Shown in pieces: positions 33,134-44,576 of a stretch of DNA of 47,318 nucleotides (position 1 is its first letter; every line of letters begins with the position of its first letter). The notes under the pieces were generated by a model, which saw only the letters and a list, made by a program, of their open reading frames with translations, searched no databases and had not been told where the DNA came from. A program made the position numbers and the translations under genes. The stretch spans positions 1 to 47,318 of the forward strand of contig JAPDRN010000195.1 of assembly GCA_030247855.1 (NCBI GenBank). The letters are read 5' to 3'. The stretch comes from Knufia peltigerae. Lineage: Eukaryota; Ascomycota; Eurotiomycetes; Chaetothyriales; Trichomeriaceae.

Positions 33134-34381
33134 ATGGCTCGCCGTAAACAGGTCACGCCTTTGCAGAGGATTGATTCCGGCGAGATCATGCAGACGCCCT
33201 CGGACGAGCCTGAGCGTCGCGCAGTCTATGGGAACGGGCACATCTCGAGAGAGAGTCAGTCGCCTCAAAAGCACCGCAGGTCATCGATTTCTCGAGGCGC
33301 CGCCGCCGCTTCTCAGGCTTCTTCGTCAGGCGTGCTCACACTTTTGATCTGCGTCGGCGGCATATATGCGTCCTTCTTGACCTGGGGCCTCCTCCAGGAG
33401 CGTATCACCACCACTCCCTACCCGGCCGACGGTTCTGCGCAGGCGCAGCAAGAGTATTTCAGGTTTCCGATCGTCCTCAACACCATCCAGTCCTTCTTTG
33501 CCTTTACCAGCGGCAGTCTCTACCTGCTGTACAAGACGAGATCCTTCCACATCCTCCCTCGAAAGTCCGCCTTCGTCCCCTTGGTCCTCGTCACGCTGAC
33601 CACGACCCTTGCCTCGCCGTTTGGCTACGCCTCGCTCGCCCACGTCGACTATCTCACGTTCGTCCTCGCCAAATCCTGCAAACTGCTCCCCGTCATGGCC
33701 CTGCACGTCACTCTGTTCCGCAAGCGTTATCCGCTGTCGAAATATCTCATCGTCCTGGCCGTGACGGGCGGCGTCGCAGTATTCACACTCTACCACCCCC
33801 CGAAGCCAGGAAAGACAACAAAGACACAGTCCTCAAGCATCTACGGCTTGGCCCTTCTTGGTATCAACCTGCTCTTCGACGGCCTGACGAACACCGTCCA
33901 AGACCACATCTTCTCCTCCCCCCATCGTTACGGCAAAACCTCTGGCCCACAAATGATGGTTATATTGAATTTGCTGGGGACGTTGTCGATGGGTGCATAT
34001 CTCCTTGTCACGCCATATGTCCCCGAGCCTCTTATACCGGCCTTTGTAAAGACCGACACCCAGGAGCTGGCGACCGCAATGTCCTTCCTCGCCCGCCACC
34101 CGAAAGTTTTCTACGACGTCCTGGGTTTTGCTGCCTGCGGAGCCATTGGCCAGTTGTTCATCTACGCGACGCTGGAAAGATTCTCGAGCTTGCTGCTCGT
34201 CACGGTGACAGTGACGAGGAAGATGTTGACCATGGTTCTGAGCGTCGTCTGGTTCGGCAAGAGTTTGAGCCAAGGCCAATGGATGGGAGTAGGGTTAGTG
34301 TTTGGAGGGATCGCCGCGGAAGCATATATTTCTCATCGCGAGAAGAAGGAAAAGGAAAGATCGAAGAATAAACAAAAGTAG
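33134..34381 (+). CDS. HUT1: HUT1/SLC35B1-type ER nucleotide-sugar transporter
   Basis: HUT1 proteins are multispan ER carriers, described as UDP-galactose transporters in yeasts and as an ADP/ATP-linked ER carrier in animals. A single exon encodes 415 residues. The first about 70 residues are cytosolic and Ser/Arg-rich. Then follow about 8-10 hydrophobic segments, beginning SSGVLTLLICVGGIYASFL (about 76-94). Family blocks include the segment TWGLLQERITT (about 95-105), GLTNTVQDHI and LLVTVTVTRKMLTMVLSVVWFG. The last five residues, Lys-Asn-Lys-Gln-Lys, match a KXKXX ER-retrieval signal. The start at 33134 is chosen because the frame upstream (to 32966) would add an unrelated hydrophobic stretch within the likely 5' UTR. 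Confidence 0.93.
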   Translation: MARRKQVTPLQRIDSGEIMQTPSDEPERRAVYGNGHISRESQSPQKHRRSSISRGAAAASQASSSGVLTLLICVGGIYASFLTWGLLQERITTTPYPADGSAQAQQEYFRFPIVLNTIQSFFAFTSGSLYLLYKTRSFHILPRKSAFVPLVLVTLTTTLASPFGYASLAHVDYLTFVLAKSCKLLPVMALHVTLFRKRYPLSKYLIVLAVTGGVAVFTLYHPPKPGKTTKTQSSSIYGLALLGINLLFDGLTNTVQDHIFSSPHRYGKTSGPQMMVILNLLGTLSMGAYLLVTPYVPEPLIPAFVKTDTQELATAMSFLARHPKVFYDVLGFAACGAIGQLFIYATLERFSSLLLVTVTVTRKMLTMVLSVVWFGKSLSQGQWMGVGLVFGGIAAEAYISHREKKEKERSKNKQK

Positions 34382-34790
34382 TCATTGGTGACTGGTAGAA
34401 AAGAGACTTGCTCGCATTTAGCAATGTACTATAGACTGATATAATCGAATAATTTTCTGGCTCCTATTCTATGATTTTTCTTCTGGCTGTCTTATGCAAA
34501 TGCTATGCAGCAGCTCTCAAGCAGAAAGTTGTTTCGATCATTTGCCAAATGCAACGGACCGATGACAAACCTCAAACCCAGCATCTAAATGACTGCTGTG
34601 TCGTTCGAATTTCGAAGTAACGCTTCACTATCCTGTGCACTTATCAAGATTGGCCCCACGTTCATCTCTGTCTGCACAGAACTAATACCCTTCGCCTCTG
34701 GGTTTCTAGGGTGTTCTCATAATATTTGGAGACATTAGTATTAGCATGGAAGACACTCGATGATGCTGGAAGCGGCAATGAGACTTTTGG
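34382..34790. other. Convergent 3' spacer
   Basis: About 410 bp between the 3' ends of HUT1 (+) and the hypothetical gene at 34791 (-). No gene is seen. Confidence 0.55.
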
Positions 34791-35345
34791 CTAGTGTTGG
34801 TTAGACGGATGCTGAATGTTGTCCAGATTGTCTTTCGTGAGCAGATGATCAGGCGTGGCCTCGTGAAGTGCACCTTGATTCTGCTGCTGTGTCCAGAGAC
34901 TAATGTTCTCTGAGTCTGGTTGTGACGCAGCTGCTCGAGATCTACGATCGACAGAGTCATCGTCCTGATCATCAGCTGCATTGACGAGTTCGTCGATCGT
35001 CAGCCTTCGGGTTGGACTCGAGCAGGTTCTCTGTGGTGTCGACGCTGCCTCTGGCGATGGATTGTGAGTTTGTGGCGTTCCTGCCTCTGCTGGAGTCGAC
35101 GTTGCATGGGTGCCAGCCCAGTGCTGGAAGTCAGTCTCGAAGGGCTGGGTCTGGGCAGTAGTCGCTGACTGTGAGGGACTCGGTGGCGGCGATGGTCGAG
35201 CAGGGTGAATTCTTCCCAGGTGACCTGTTCTGACATCAGAGGTTGTTTTAACATGGCGACGTATCTGAGAGACATTCTGCTTGCTGCGTGGGTCGCCGGT
35301 AATCCACGTGAACGTCTTCGGAGGACCGACCTGCCTGGGAGGCAT
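34791..35345 (-). CDS. Hypothetical protein with a fungal transcription-factor-like N-terminal motif
   Basis: A single open frame of 184 residues. The N-terminus (about 12-34, TFTWITGDPRSKQNVSQIRRHV) resembles a short motif that begins many fungal proteins carrying a transcription-factor-like domain but no Zn2Cys6 finger. The rest is Pro/Ser/Thr/Gln-rich and probably disordered, with an acidic patch (ADDQDDDS) near 125-132. The downstream domain normally found in such proteins is absent, so this may be a truncated gene, a gene whose further exons I cannot place, or a true short protein. No signal peptide or membrane segment is present. Confidence 0.5.
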   Translation of the reverse strand: MPPRQVGPPKTFTWITGDPRSKQNVSQIRRHVKTTSDVRTGHLGRIHPARPSPPPSPSQSATTAQTQPFETDFQHWAGTHATSTPAEAGTPQTHNPSPEAASTPQRTCSSPTRRLTIDELVNAADDQDDDSVDRRSRAAASQPDSENISLWTQQQNQGALHEATPDHLLTKDNLDNIQHPSNQH

Positions 35346-36558
35346 GAGATGTCAAAACCGAGGGATAGTTAAGAGATATCATTCGGCCTAGTCAGTTGTC
35401 TATACAAGTCTGGCAGTGCTAGTGGTCGTCCCAGGTTCGCAGAACAAGGGTCTGAACCCGGACTGGGAGATGGAACTCTTAAGAGATCGAGGTTGCGTGC
35501 CATCACAAGTCCAACTGCAAAAGGACATCATGCTTTCGCTTCAGCCCGTGTTTGTCATAGGGTGACAGGATGCTGGGGGTTACTAATGACCACTTCGTTG
35601 ACACTTACTTTGATACTTTATTTGGGACAGGAGGGCTGAATAAGTCGTGACTAACATATATTGGCTGCGTACCCCTCTCTTTGACCTTGGCTGGGCTGAT
35701 ATAGTGCAAAGCTATATAAAGCCATTCATGTACGACTAGCCTCGGAACTTTGTATCAGAGCGCAATAGAGAAATTGCGAACTTCCGTGGAGTCGCTTCGG
35801 GCTTCCTCATATCTTCGAAAGCAGGTCAATACGGTAAGCCTCTGACCTGGCGGGATTTGTATAGGCCCATGGCTGGGATCTCAGCTGCGGATCCATTGCT
35901 CATAGTCAGCTTTGGAAAGGAATGAATTGCCTTACATGATTGACTCGCGGGATCTGGCAACAGATCACAGGACAAAGTATGCTCTCCTTTCCGATCACGG
36001 CCACTTGTGCCACCTTCCATAGCTGGCTGCTGTCAACCTACCTTGAACAAGAGGGATTCTACGTAAGCATCCTGATTCCAATGGGACAAGCTAGAGCGTA
36101 TTGGTGAGTTCAGACATGCACCACTCAAAGTGCACAGAGCGTCTGGAAGGTTACGTCTGGCGGAGGCTAAACACAGCGTTCCAGATTTAGATACGGTGTC
36201 ATCGCAGCAGATCATCATGCAATGGGTGGAGGGAAAAATGTTCATGAGGAAGATTGCGTCCCGCTTGGTAATGCCTAGAATCACAAGGTATATTCTATAT
36301 ATCCCGACAAGGGATCACTGTAGTCGTAGTCGTAGTTGCTTCGGTGTATGTTGGATGTCTTGTCCCTGGGAAGATCCCTGAAGCTTTGCTCAACACGGAA
36401 GGTGTAACGAATCCACATGTTAGACTACACTCCGTACAATAAGCGAGCCTGTTGACGAAGAATGGACATTCATCAAGACGACCTAACTGCGCCCACCACC
36501 GCGATACGACTATTGTAACTGCAGGAGACTCCTACACCTGACAAGATGATCAATAGAT
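35346..36558. other. Gene-poor stretch before TRAPPC11
   Basis: About 1.2 kb. Minus-strand frames at 35826-36020 and 36033-36284 end at plausible donors (GTAAGG, GTAGGT), so a degraded or multi-exon minus-strand gene is possible, but I could not assemble a convincing product. The right end is the TRAPPC11 promoter. Confidence 0.45.
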
Positions 36559-39500
36559 ATGAACGCATACCCAGATGACTATGCCTTCCACAACCTGCCC
36601 CTCCTACTTCTCTCTGGCTTGGACGACAGCAATCAGTCGAAACCCGATCCAAGAAGCCGGACGCATACTTTTTTGCAAGATGGAGGTTTCATGATCAGAA
36701 TAGATCTCCCCAATGTCCAAGGACCTCTGGCAGAGCAACTACTCCAGGCATTTAACTCACAAGATGCATCGAATGTCGCATGGCACTCCCGATCGGTGAT
36801 TGCTCGCAGTGGTAAGATATACAAGATCGCAAACGTTGGACGGGTAGGTCAGCAACGCCCTCCACACTGTACAATCGAGATCGTCGACTGATAAATGTGT
36901 AAAGGTCTACACGCTTCCGCCTCGTAAAGCGCCGCCACCTCCTTATTCTCCCCGTCTATCGGCCACTGTTGCAAACGGGAGTCCTCCTCCGCCGCTCGTA
37001 CTACACTCGCCTCTATCTCCCTTGACACCTAGCTCGCCCTTGTATGCTGATGGTATATTCTCTCCCTTATGGATTACGAAACATCAGTCTCGATTGCCCT
37101 GCGCATTCCTGGCATGCTTCTCTCTCACGTCCGATCCGCATACAAGCTCTCTGCAGGACAATAAGCTGAAGTCTGAGGTCGGTAACATTCGCAGTGTCCT
37201 TTCTTCAACCAATTACAAGACCAAACTTGTGGTGGTTCTGATTGGTGATGGCTTCATAGATCCGTCTGAGCTTGAAGATCGTTTCAATACTATTCGTCGC
37301 TCAGGAGGACTCGACGGGAAGAGCATTTTCTTTCTTCCCCACAATGCTTCGCCTGTTGAGGTGACTGAATTCGTCAACTCTGTTCTTTCAACCCTGCATT
37401 CCCCCTGTATAGAATACTATCGCGATCTTTCGAAACATTGCCGACGAAAACGCAATAGGAATATTATGCCACAACCCACCGTACAGCCTGGAGCCTCACA
37501 GGTATTGTCGCTCCAAGGTTGGAATGTCAGATATGAATTCAAGCTTGGAGTGTTTGCCGAATTCCGACAAGAGATGGATGCTGCTTGTCGCAATTATGAG
37601 ACTGCTTACGATGGCTTGTTCAGTCCAGAGATTATCGAAACCATCGCCGTTTGGAGCCTACGTTTCAATGAGGCCAGATCACTGGCAGATGTCGTTGCGT
37701 TACGCATAGTCAGATGTTTGTTATGGGTCGATCAAGGCACAACGGCTGTCAGGTCCTGGATCGCCCACAGAGAAAGAGTCAGGGATTTGATTGACCGTCG
37801 AGGAAAAGGAACGGAAAATTATGGCTGGGAGGCCTGGCAAAGTAACTGGGCTGCCGTAATGGCCGATTTGCTGTCACGGTCACAATACCCCTTGCTTAAT
37901 ACCAAATTACAAGACGTTGATCTCCTACCCATTTTTGTTGCTGCTGAAAAGACGAGCCCGGGGGCCGATCGCAGCACCCCTTGGGAGCTGCTGCATCATG
38001 AAGGGTACTGGCTGGATATTGCGAGGAAGTGCACGAGTTCACGGCGGGCATGGGCCCTTAAAATTCCGGAAGAGGATCGGCAATCACCTGGACGTTCCCC
38101 TGCCTCTGTGGTTGCAAGCAAGGCTCATCTCTATGATACATACCTTGCTCTTGAGCCATACCGTGAGGTGCCAGTCGATGGAAGCCATGGATACGATTAT
38201 TCTATGTCTATCATTTCCAGGCTGGAACAGGCGATCAAGCATTTCTCAGAACGTGGCCAGCTGCGCAAGGTCGATATTTTGCAAATTGAGCTGGCCCTTG
38301 AGCATGTCCGATCGCAGTCCTGGACCGCGGCTGTTGAGACACTTCAAATTCTATGGCACAATCAACAGTGGCGACGATCAGGTTGGTGGAAGCTTCTGCA
38401 AAAGCTCGGCTGGGCTCTTTTGGATTGTCTTTCTCATGCTCAGAACTCCGAGCTGCATATGAAGTTGTCATGGGAGCTCTCGTGTGGCATCTTCGAGAGT
38501 AAACCTGGCTCTGGTTACGATTTACACGATGGACTTCGAGACGTCAGTGCTCAGGGTTCCTCCCGGTCTGCGGCAATTGATATGGACCAAGCCTTATCGC
38601 CGGTTTTTCCATCCTTCGCCTTCTCGACCCACGAAGTATTTGTTGGAGAACCTCTGGATTGTCAATTAACCTTACACTCTAGGGCACAAGAAACACTTGC
38701 TCCAATCAGGATCTCCGAGGTCAAGGTCGTCTTCGAGGGTAGTTTGAACCCTATTTATCTCGTGGCAGAAGAGGCTGAATCAACTAACACTGGCTCGTCT
38801 TCTGCTAGTTTTCAGGATGTTGTACTTCAAGACTCGACTTTGTTCAAGAGGAGGTCGTCTGCTGGAGCCATTGCCTCTCTTGCTGGAAAAGCTGACTTGG
38901 TGATGCCATCAAATTATAGTAGAATTTTCCGCCTACGCATCACTCCGCGTGAGGCTGGCGACGTAGCAATCGCTTCGATCACCTTGCTCGTGGACGGACC
39001 TAATTATTCGCTGGCAGTCACCTCCTCTGACTTCGAACACTCGGTGTCCCAGTGGTGGGAAACCAAAAATGGCAAGCCAATCCCACGACTGCTCGGCGAG
39101 GAGTCCAATGCTTATAACAAGATCACAATACAACCTAAACCGCCAAAATTGCAAATTGAAGTGCCAGGACTTCGCAGGGCCTATTACGCAAACGAAACAA
39201 TCAAGATTGGATTCGATATCCAGAACGACGAGGAAGAAGCCGCCTTGGTCTCCGTCACAGTCCGTATGATCAGCCCGGTGGAGGATTCTGCACGGATAAA
39301 ATGGATTGATCCTGAATATCAAGATTGGGCGAGCTCAGAGGCAGGACTCCTGACCTTATCACCGCGAGACCTGGGGACAATAGCTGCTAACGAAAGCACT
39401 ACTGTCTCTATTTGCCTCGATGAAACGGTCATCGCGGTTGATCACGAAGTCGAGCTCCTTGCAACTTACAGGCTGGTTTCTGAGCCTGAGACGATTCTGA

Positions 39501-40351
39501 CAAAGAACCTCGCGATCGATGTAGTCGTAATTCGTCCTTTCGAGGCGAATTATGACTTTGTCCCACGTCTGGACCCGGATCCGTGGCCCAGTTTCTTTCA
39601 CGGACCACCACTAGAGAGAGATTCATCCACACCTCTCGGCTTAAGACATCGATACTGGGTCACTGCAAATCTCTACTCCTTCGCTACTGAACCTCTGACC
39701 ATTGAGGCTATCCTGCTTACAGCGACCAAAGTTCAGGGTAGGGCAACATGCTCGGCGACCACCGGCGTGGTACGAAGGCCCCAAGTGAACACTGCTGAGG
39801 ACAAGGCATCGATTTCATCGGTAGTCCTGCCGGACCAGACTACAATATTTGACTTCGAGTTATCCCTACAAAAAGAAATCCTCGGCGATCGGCATACCGT
39901 CGGAGTCGACCTCGCCCTTGAAATTGGTTGGCGACGGCAAGATTCAGATCAAGTCAACACCACAGTACTTGAGGTTCCCAAACTAGTAGCTGCAATGGCC
40001 GAACCGAGAGTACTACTCACTGCTTCTCAAGCCACGCTCAGTGCCTCGGTGGATTCCGCGTACAAGCTAACCTTTACGCTGGAGAACCCTAGCATGCACT
40101 TTCTCACCTTTAACATTTCATTAGAGGCAAGCGAAGACTTTGCATTCAGCGGTCCCAAGGCTTGTTCTCTAAGTCTCGTACCCCTCAGCAGGCAGTCACT
40201 CGATTACAGGATACTCCCGAACAAGAAAGATCAATGGGTCGGAGTGCATCTGAATGTGATAGACGCGTACTTCGGGCAGACTTTGAGGATCCTGCCTGGC
40301 GGGGACGGTGTGAAGGTGGATAAGAAAGGGAAGGTATTCGTGAAGATATGA
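36559..40351 (+). CDS. TRAPPC11: TRAPPC11-type trafficking complex subunit (foie gras / Gryzun)
   Basis: TRAPPC11 is a subunit of the TRAPP III tethering/Rab-GEF complex that acts between the ER, Golgi and autophagosomes. S. cerevisiae lacks a clear orthologue, but filamentous fungi have one. Exons join(36559..36843, 36905..40351) give 1243 residues; the 61-nt intron has a GTAGGT donor and an AAAG acceptor. The N-terminus has the family start YPDDYAFHNLPLLLLSGL. After a Pro/Ser-rich linker (about 100-140) comes LPCAFLACFSLTSDPHTSSL (about 150-169) and an alpha-solenoid foie-gras region to about 605, including LRFNEARSLADVVALRIVRCLLW and RRGKGTENYGWEAWQ. From about 640 to the end the protein is beta-sandwich rich, the Gryzun region. 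No membrane segment is present. Confidence 0.9.
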
Positions 40352-40638
40352 TCATATTTTGGATTGCTCACTAGTAAACATGTATTATGGACAAGGCCCG
40401 GTAGTCATAACGTACCTCAAGACAATCAAAGGGCATTGAGCACGCACTACCTGTAAGAGGCATTGTTTACATTGCCGCGTCCCGATCGCGATCCAATTTG
40501 TCCCGAGTTCGAGGCAGTGAAATTTGCGTCATGCTTGGCATTGAATACCTGGCAATTCCCGTTCCCCCAAACGATCCCAGCAAAAGACTCGCACGAATAT
40601 TCCGGTCTTCTGCCTTCTAGAAGGGCCGTCTTTTCCAA

Positions 40639-41470
40639 ATGGACAAACTACATAATCTCATTGCCAGCGTGACTGGCCAAGAGAAGATCGGCTTCATTGA
40701 CTCGTCTCAGACCTCACTTTACGGTAAGCTCTGTGTTGGTGGAGAAGTATCCCCGGAAGCTGTAACTGACCCTGGACAGTGGCGGCGGCTGCGATAGCCT
40801 TCAACCCTATCTTCTGGAAGTAAGTCGGCGCCCGTACCTGAACAAAGGAGTGAGCTAAATTATATGATGCAGTCTCGTTGCGAGACTTGGTGAGCCAGTT
40901 CTCGTCATCTACGGGTGTCGATATTGACATGCTACAGAGTACCGAACTCATGTCCTAACCAAGATTTTTGGCTCGCCGTATTATGGCTGCTATGCGCTGG
41001 CATTCACAATATTCTCTTTGGGTATTTTCCGCGACTCGCTTTACAAGAATGCACTTGATGAGCAACCACTCTATCCCCCCATCCACCAGCCAGCTGCGGG
41101 AATTGCATGCTTCGTTGCCGGTAATGTTCTTGTGTTATCGAGCATGTGGGCCTTGGGAGTCACTGGCACATACCTTGGCGACTATTTTGGCATCTTGATG
41201 GACGCGAAAGTCGAAGGCTTCCCTTTCAACGTTACCGGTGCACCGATGTACTGGGGCAGCACGTTGTCGTTCCTGGGAACGGCGCTGTACACAGGCAGGG
41301 CCGCGGGTGTTCTGCTCACCGTTGAAGTGTTTGTGCTGTACTTTTTGGCATTGCAATTCGAAGAGTATGTGGTCCCACCGGTAGTGCTGGGCTTTTTGGA
41401 AGAGCACGTGCTGATACGATTAGTCCTTTCACCGCCGCGATTTATGCAAAGAAAGATGCCAGACCAGTGA
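40639..41470 (+). CDS. OPI3: Phospholipid methyltransferase, PEMT/Opi3 type
   Basis: Opi3 adds the last two methyl groups from S-adenosylmethionine in the conversion of phosphatidylethanolamine to phosphatidylcholine at the ER. Four exons, join(40639..40723, 40780..40819, 40873..40889, 40938..41470), give 224 residues; introns are 56, 53 and 48 nt with GTAAGC, GTAAGT and GTGAGC donors. Exon 3 is only 17 nt. Phases match at each junction and rebuild the family sequence AFNPIFWNLVARLEYRTHVLTKIFG (about 35-59, split over exons 2-4). Family blocks include YYGCYALAFTIFSLGIFRD, the AdoMet-site region GVTGTYLGDYFGI, and the C-terminal segment FEEYVVPP. Four hydrophobic segments are present. The gene is 287 bp downstream of TRAPPC11 on the same strand. 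Confidence 0.93.
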
Positions 41471-42087
41471 CACGATCAATGACGAAACAGAAGGATCGCA
41501 AGAAGGCTTGAGTCGACTAGCACATTGATGAAAACGCACGACTCAGTGGGTGAGATGTGCCTTCAGGGTACGTGCTCATAGATTGGCCAGAGCGTGACCA
41601 TGGAGGATTGAGACGCTGGTCACATCGATACCCAGAGCATTAAGATGTTGTGGACGTTCAACACGTCCGGGTGACAGGAGAGTAATAATCAGGCTGGGTG
41701 CTGACGGTGGACGAGGCTGTACTGTCTACCGCCGCGAGGATGCTTTGGGTGTTTTGCTCGACAACAAAGGTCTTGGCATTGCGTAGTTGGAGAAGAAGAC
41801 CTGATTCAGAGGTGCGGGCTTTCTCAGGCTGCATGATTCGACACCTTCGCGTGGCAGTCTGTTCTTCAAGGCTGCGCACCTCTTCAACATCATCTTCAAA
41901 TCATTCATATTCTATATGGCAACTTCTGATAAGTCTTTCTAGTTGCGCCTAGTTTGGCTGGACGCCAGTAAATTGATTACTATTTTTCCCAATCTCCAGG
42001 TCGGTCTGGGAACGTTTTCCTGCGCGCCTTGATCCTATCCTCCTGAATAGCCAACACTCATCCTTCCTGTCGTCAAGTTCCGCCAAC
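41471..42087. other. Spacer between OPI3 and RXT2
   Basis: About 620 bp holding the OPI3 3' UTR and the RXT2 promoter. No gene is supported. Confidence 0.55.
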
Positions 42088-43809
42088 ATGGCGCCGCAAC
42101 ATGTTGAGATCGCGGAGACTATCGCTGCCATCAAAAGGACTTTGCGCCGTGAGAAAGAAGGTAAAAAGTCACCTGAGAGCCCCCGAAAAGCACTATCCAA
42201 GTCCGTCACGCTAACCCAGCCCTCGCGCCCAGCTCCCACTGACCAGACCATCACGTCGGCCACGAACCGAGGAAATAAATTGAAAAGAGGTGCAAGCTCT
42301 GTTCATGCCGGCGCTCTCCCCTATCCACACGGTCCCGAGGGATATAAGGAGGTATGGAATGAATCAGCCGCGGTGCAGGATGGGCCCAAGCTCACACCAT
42401 GCACAGAAAATCGACCACGCAGGGTATTCTCGATATATCCTGGATCGCAATCCTAAACGCTTCAACGAATACGGCGACGAACTCGAGGACAGCGAGAGCG
42501 ATGCCGAGGCGGATGCTGATGCCGAAGACGAAAATCCCTACTCTGGCATCAAACTTGAAGGTCGGCCGAACTTTGTTCAATATCTAACTTGACTTGGCTG
42601 ACCGCAGCAGAGCTTCTTTGCCCTTTGAAACACCCTTCCGAGCTTGCTTCTCATCCTACTCTCTCCATACCGTACCTCGATGGTGCGCTTCCAGACCTAA
42701 TCGTCTCGGTCGAAACGAAACTGCGTCAAGAAAAGGCAAATTTATGGAGGGCCAAGAGTCTGAACAGACAATTCATGGGAGATGAGGCGTGGGTGCCCTG
42801 CGCCAATGTTGAAGGCCCGGAAGATTTGGACCTGTTTGAACCAAAGTCCAAGCTTCCTCTTCAACACGCAGGCAATAAGAGGAAGCGAGATCACGACCAC
42901 GAAATTTCTCAAAATGGTATCAATGGCCATGATTATGCCGCCCAAAACGACCTAACTACCCGTCAAGCTGATAACACAATCGACGTCGACGCCGAGGCCG
43001 CCCGACGATTAGACCAAGAGAGTGAAGCTGACCACAAGATGGCACCAGCAATCGAAGAAGCGACGAAAGAGCAAGCAAAGCAGGAAATGGACGACGTACT
43101 AGCAAATACGGAAGCCGACCACCCAGAGCAAGCCAAACCCCTTCCAGCCGAGAAGACGAAGGAGGTTCCAATTCAGGATAATGACAAAGATCAGAAAGAA
43201 AATGGTGACGACGAGATGGAAGTCGACGAAAAAGGAGAAGAAGGCGGAGAAGAAGGACCAAAAGAGAATGAAGCAGAAGATCAAAGCATGTCCGAGGAAG
43301 AAGAACAGCCGCAACCAACTCGAAGAATTACACGGGCTTTAGCAGCGGAGCATACGGCATCCACCACTGCAAGCCCGCCCGTGTCACCAAACTCTACTAC
43401 CTCGACCGTTGATGCCTCGTTGCTGCAAGCCGACCCTCTGTTTCTCCTCCCGCCCTCACTGGCTGCCAACCACAGAGTCCCCAACAGTCTATCGCGACTC
43501 GGCCTACCCGTCGAAGAGTTTCTCGAGACCCGCCGGTTTCTGTCCATGTACATCCAGAAGCAAGAAGAGACTGTGCGGGGGTTCGAAGCCGTCCTGGCCA
43601 AGTTGATCAAGGCTAAGAGAATGCGCGACAATGTCTGGGAATGGTGCAAGACCGAGGGCCACGTAGGTGAATGGTCCGACGGCGAGGACTGGGTCGATGC
43701 CGAGGCGTGGGGTCTGGAGCCAGATGAGCTCAAGAAGGGCAAGGACGAAGAAGAAGTCGAGGGTCAAGAAGACACTGGTCGGAAGGGCAAGAGGAGAAGA
43801 AGGGATTAG
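42088..43809 (+). CDS. RXT2: RXT2-like subunit of the Rpd3L histone deacetylase complex
   Basis: Rxt2 belongs to the large Rpd3/Sin3 deacetylase complex, which represses genes in the nucleus. Exons join(42088..42351, 42407..42560, 42611..43809) give 538 residues. Intron 1 (55 nt) is GTATGG...CACAG. Intron 2 (50 nt) has the poor donor GTCGGC, a good CTAAC branch site and a tandem CAGCAG acceptor; use of the first AG (exon from 42608) adds one Ala. The N-terminal block HVEIAETIAAIKRTLRR, then TNRGNKLKRGA (about 59-69), the segment HAGYSRYILDRNPKRFNEYGDE (split by intron 1) and the LLCPLKHPSEL...LRQEKANLWRAKSLNRQF block match the RXT2 N-terminal domain. The rest is acidic and disordered, with a C-terminal helix (EEFLETRRFLSMYIQKQEE) and basic end (KGKRRRRD). 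Confidence 0.88.
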
Positions 43810-44576
43810 AAGTCCCCTCCTAATCCTAGACTGGGGGTCAAAGTGAAGAAAGAAGAAGCAGCAACACCGGACACACGTCCTCCTGTTCCTGTACGATCTA
43901 CACGCTCGAATCCTGACCCTCAAATGTCAACGTGCGCGCAGGGGGTATCCTGATGATGATGTTGATGAGAGAGCATAATATATAATGAAGATTCCGAATG
44001 AAAAGATTGATAAGAAAAACATATTCCCGTTAATTTTCCCTTGGAGTATGCATGCATCGTTGTTGTGTTGGAGTGAGTAAAACCGTTTCAGACGGCGTGA
44101 CAACGTCGATTGCTATCTTCGTGTCTTTCGTCCCATTTGCTGACACCCTCCGTTACATCCTTGGCTGCGTGGGGTTCCTCCGACTCATGTTAAATGCAAA
44201 ACCTCCCAGAGGTAGGTCATGACGTTGAAAGATGCTGAGAAAAAAAAAAGAGTGCCATGGACGCCTGGTGGTTTGCGCGAAAAATGACCAAGCAAGCATG
44301 TCTGTTTGTCCCGCGCAAAAAAACGGCGCATGTCCCCTTTTTTTTCCTCCGACGTACCAAGCAATGTCCCTTGGCCCCTTCGATGACATTACCTAGGTAA
44401 CTGAGTTGTGGTGAGCTGTACGAAGCCCGCAGGGTCCCATCTCCAAGAGTTTCTCGTTCAAGTCGACCGACCTGCCATGACACCGGGACGCGGAGGGCTC
44501 TTCGGCGTGATTGTTTTTCGCTGCCACATTGTGGTCTCGATTTCCAGTCTGCGAGTGAGTGGGTGGGTGAGTGAGC
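43810..44576. other. Convergent 3' spacer
   Basis: About 770 bp between the 3' ends of RXT2 (+) and CK2 beta (-). It contains A- and T-runs (near 44240-44249 and 44337-44346) and a CCTAGGTAA word near 44391. No gene is seen. Confidence 0.55.

Noticed and set aside
35395..35470. tRNA-like text (GGTTCG near 35434)
   Set aside because: Acceptor and anticodon stems do not pair; no cloverleaf can be drawn.
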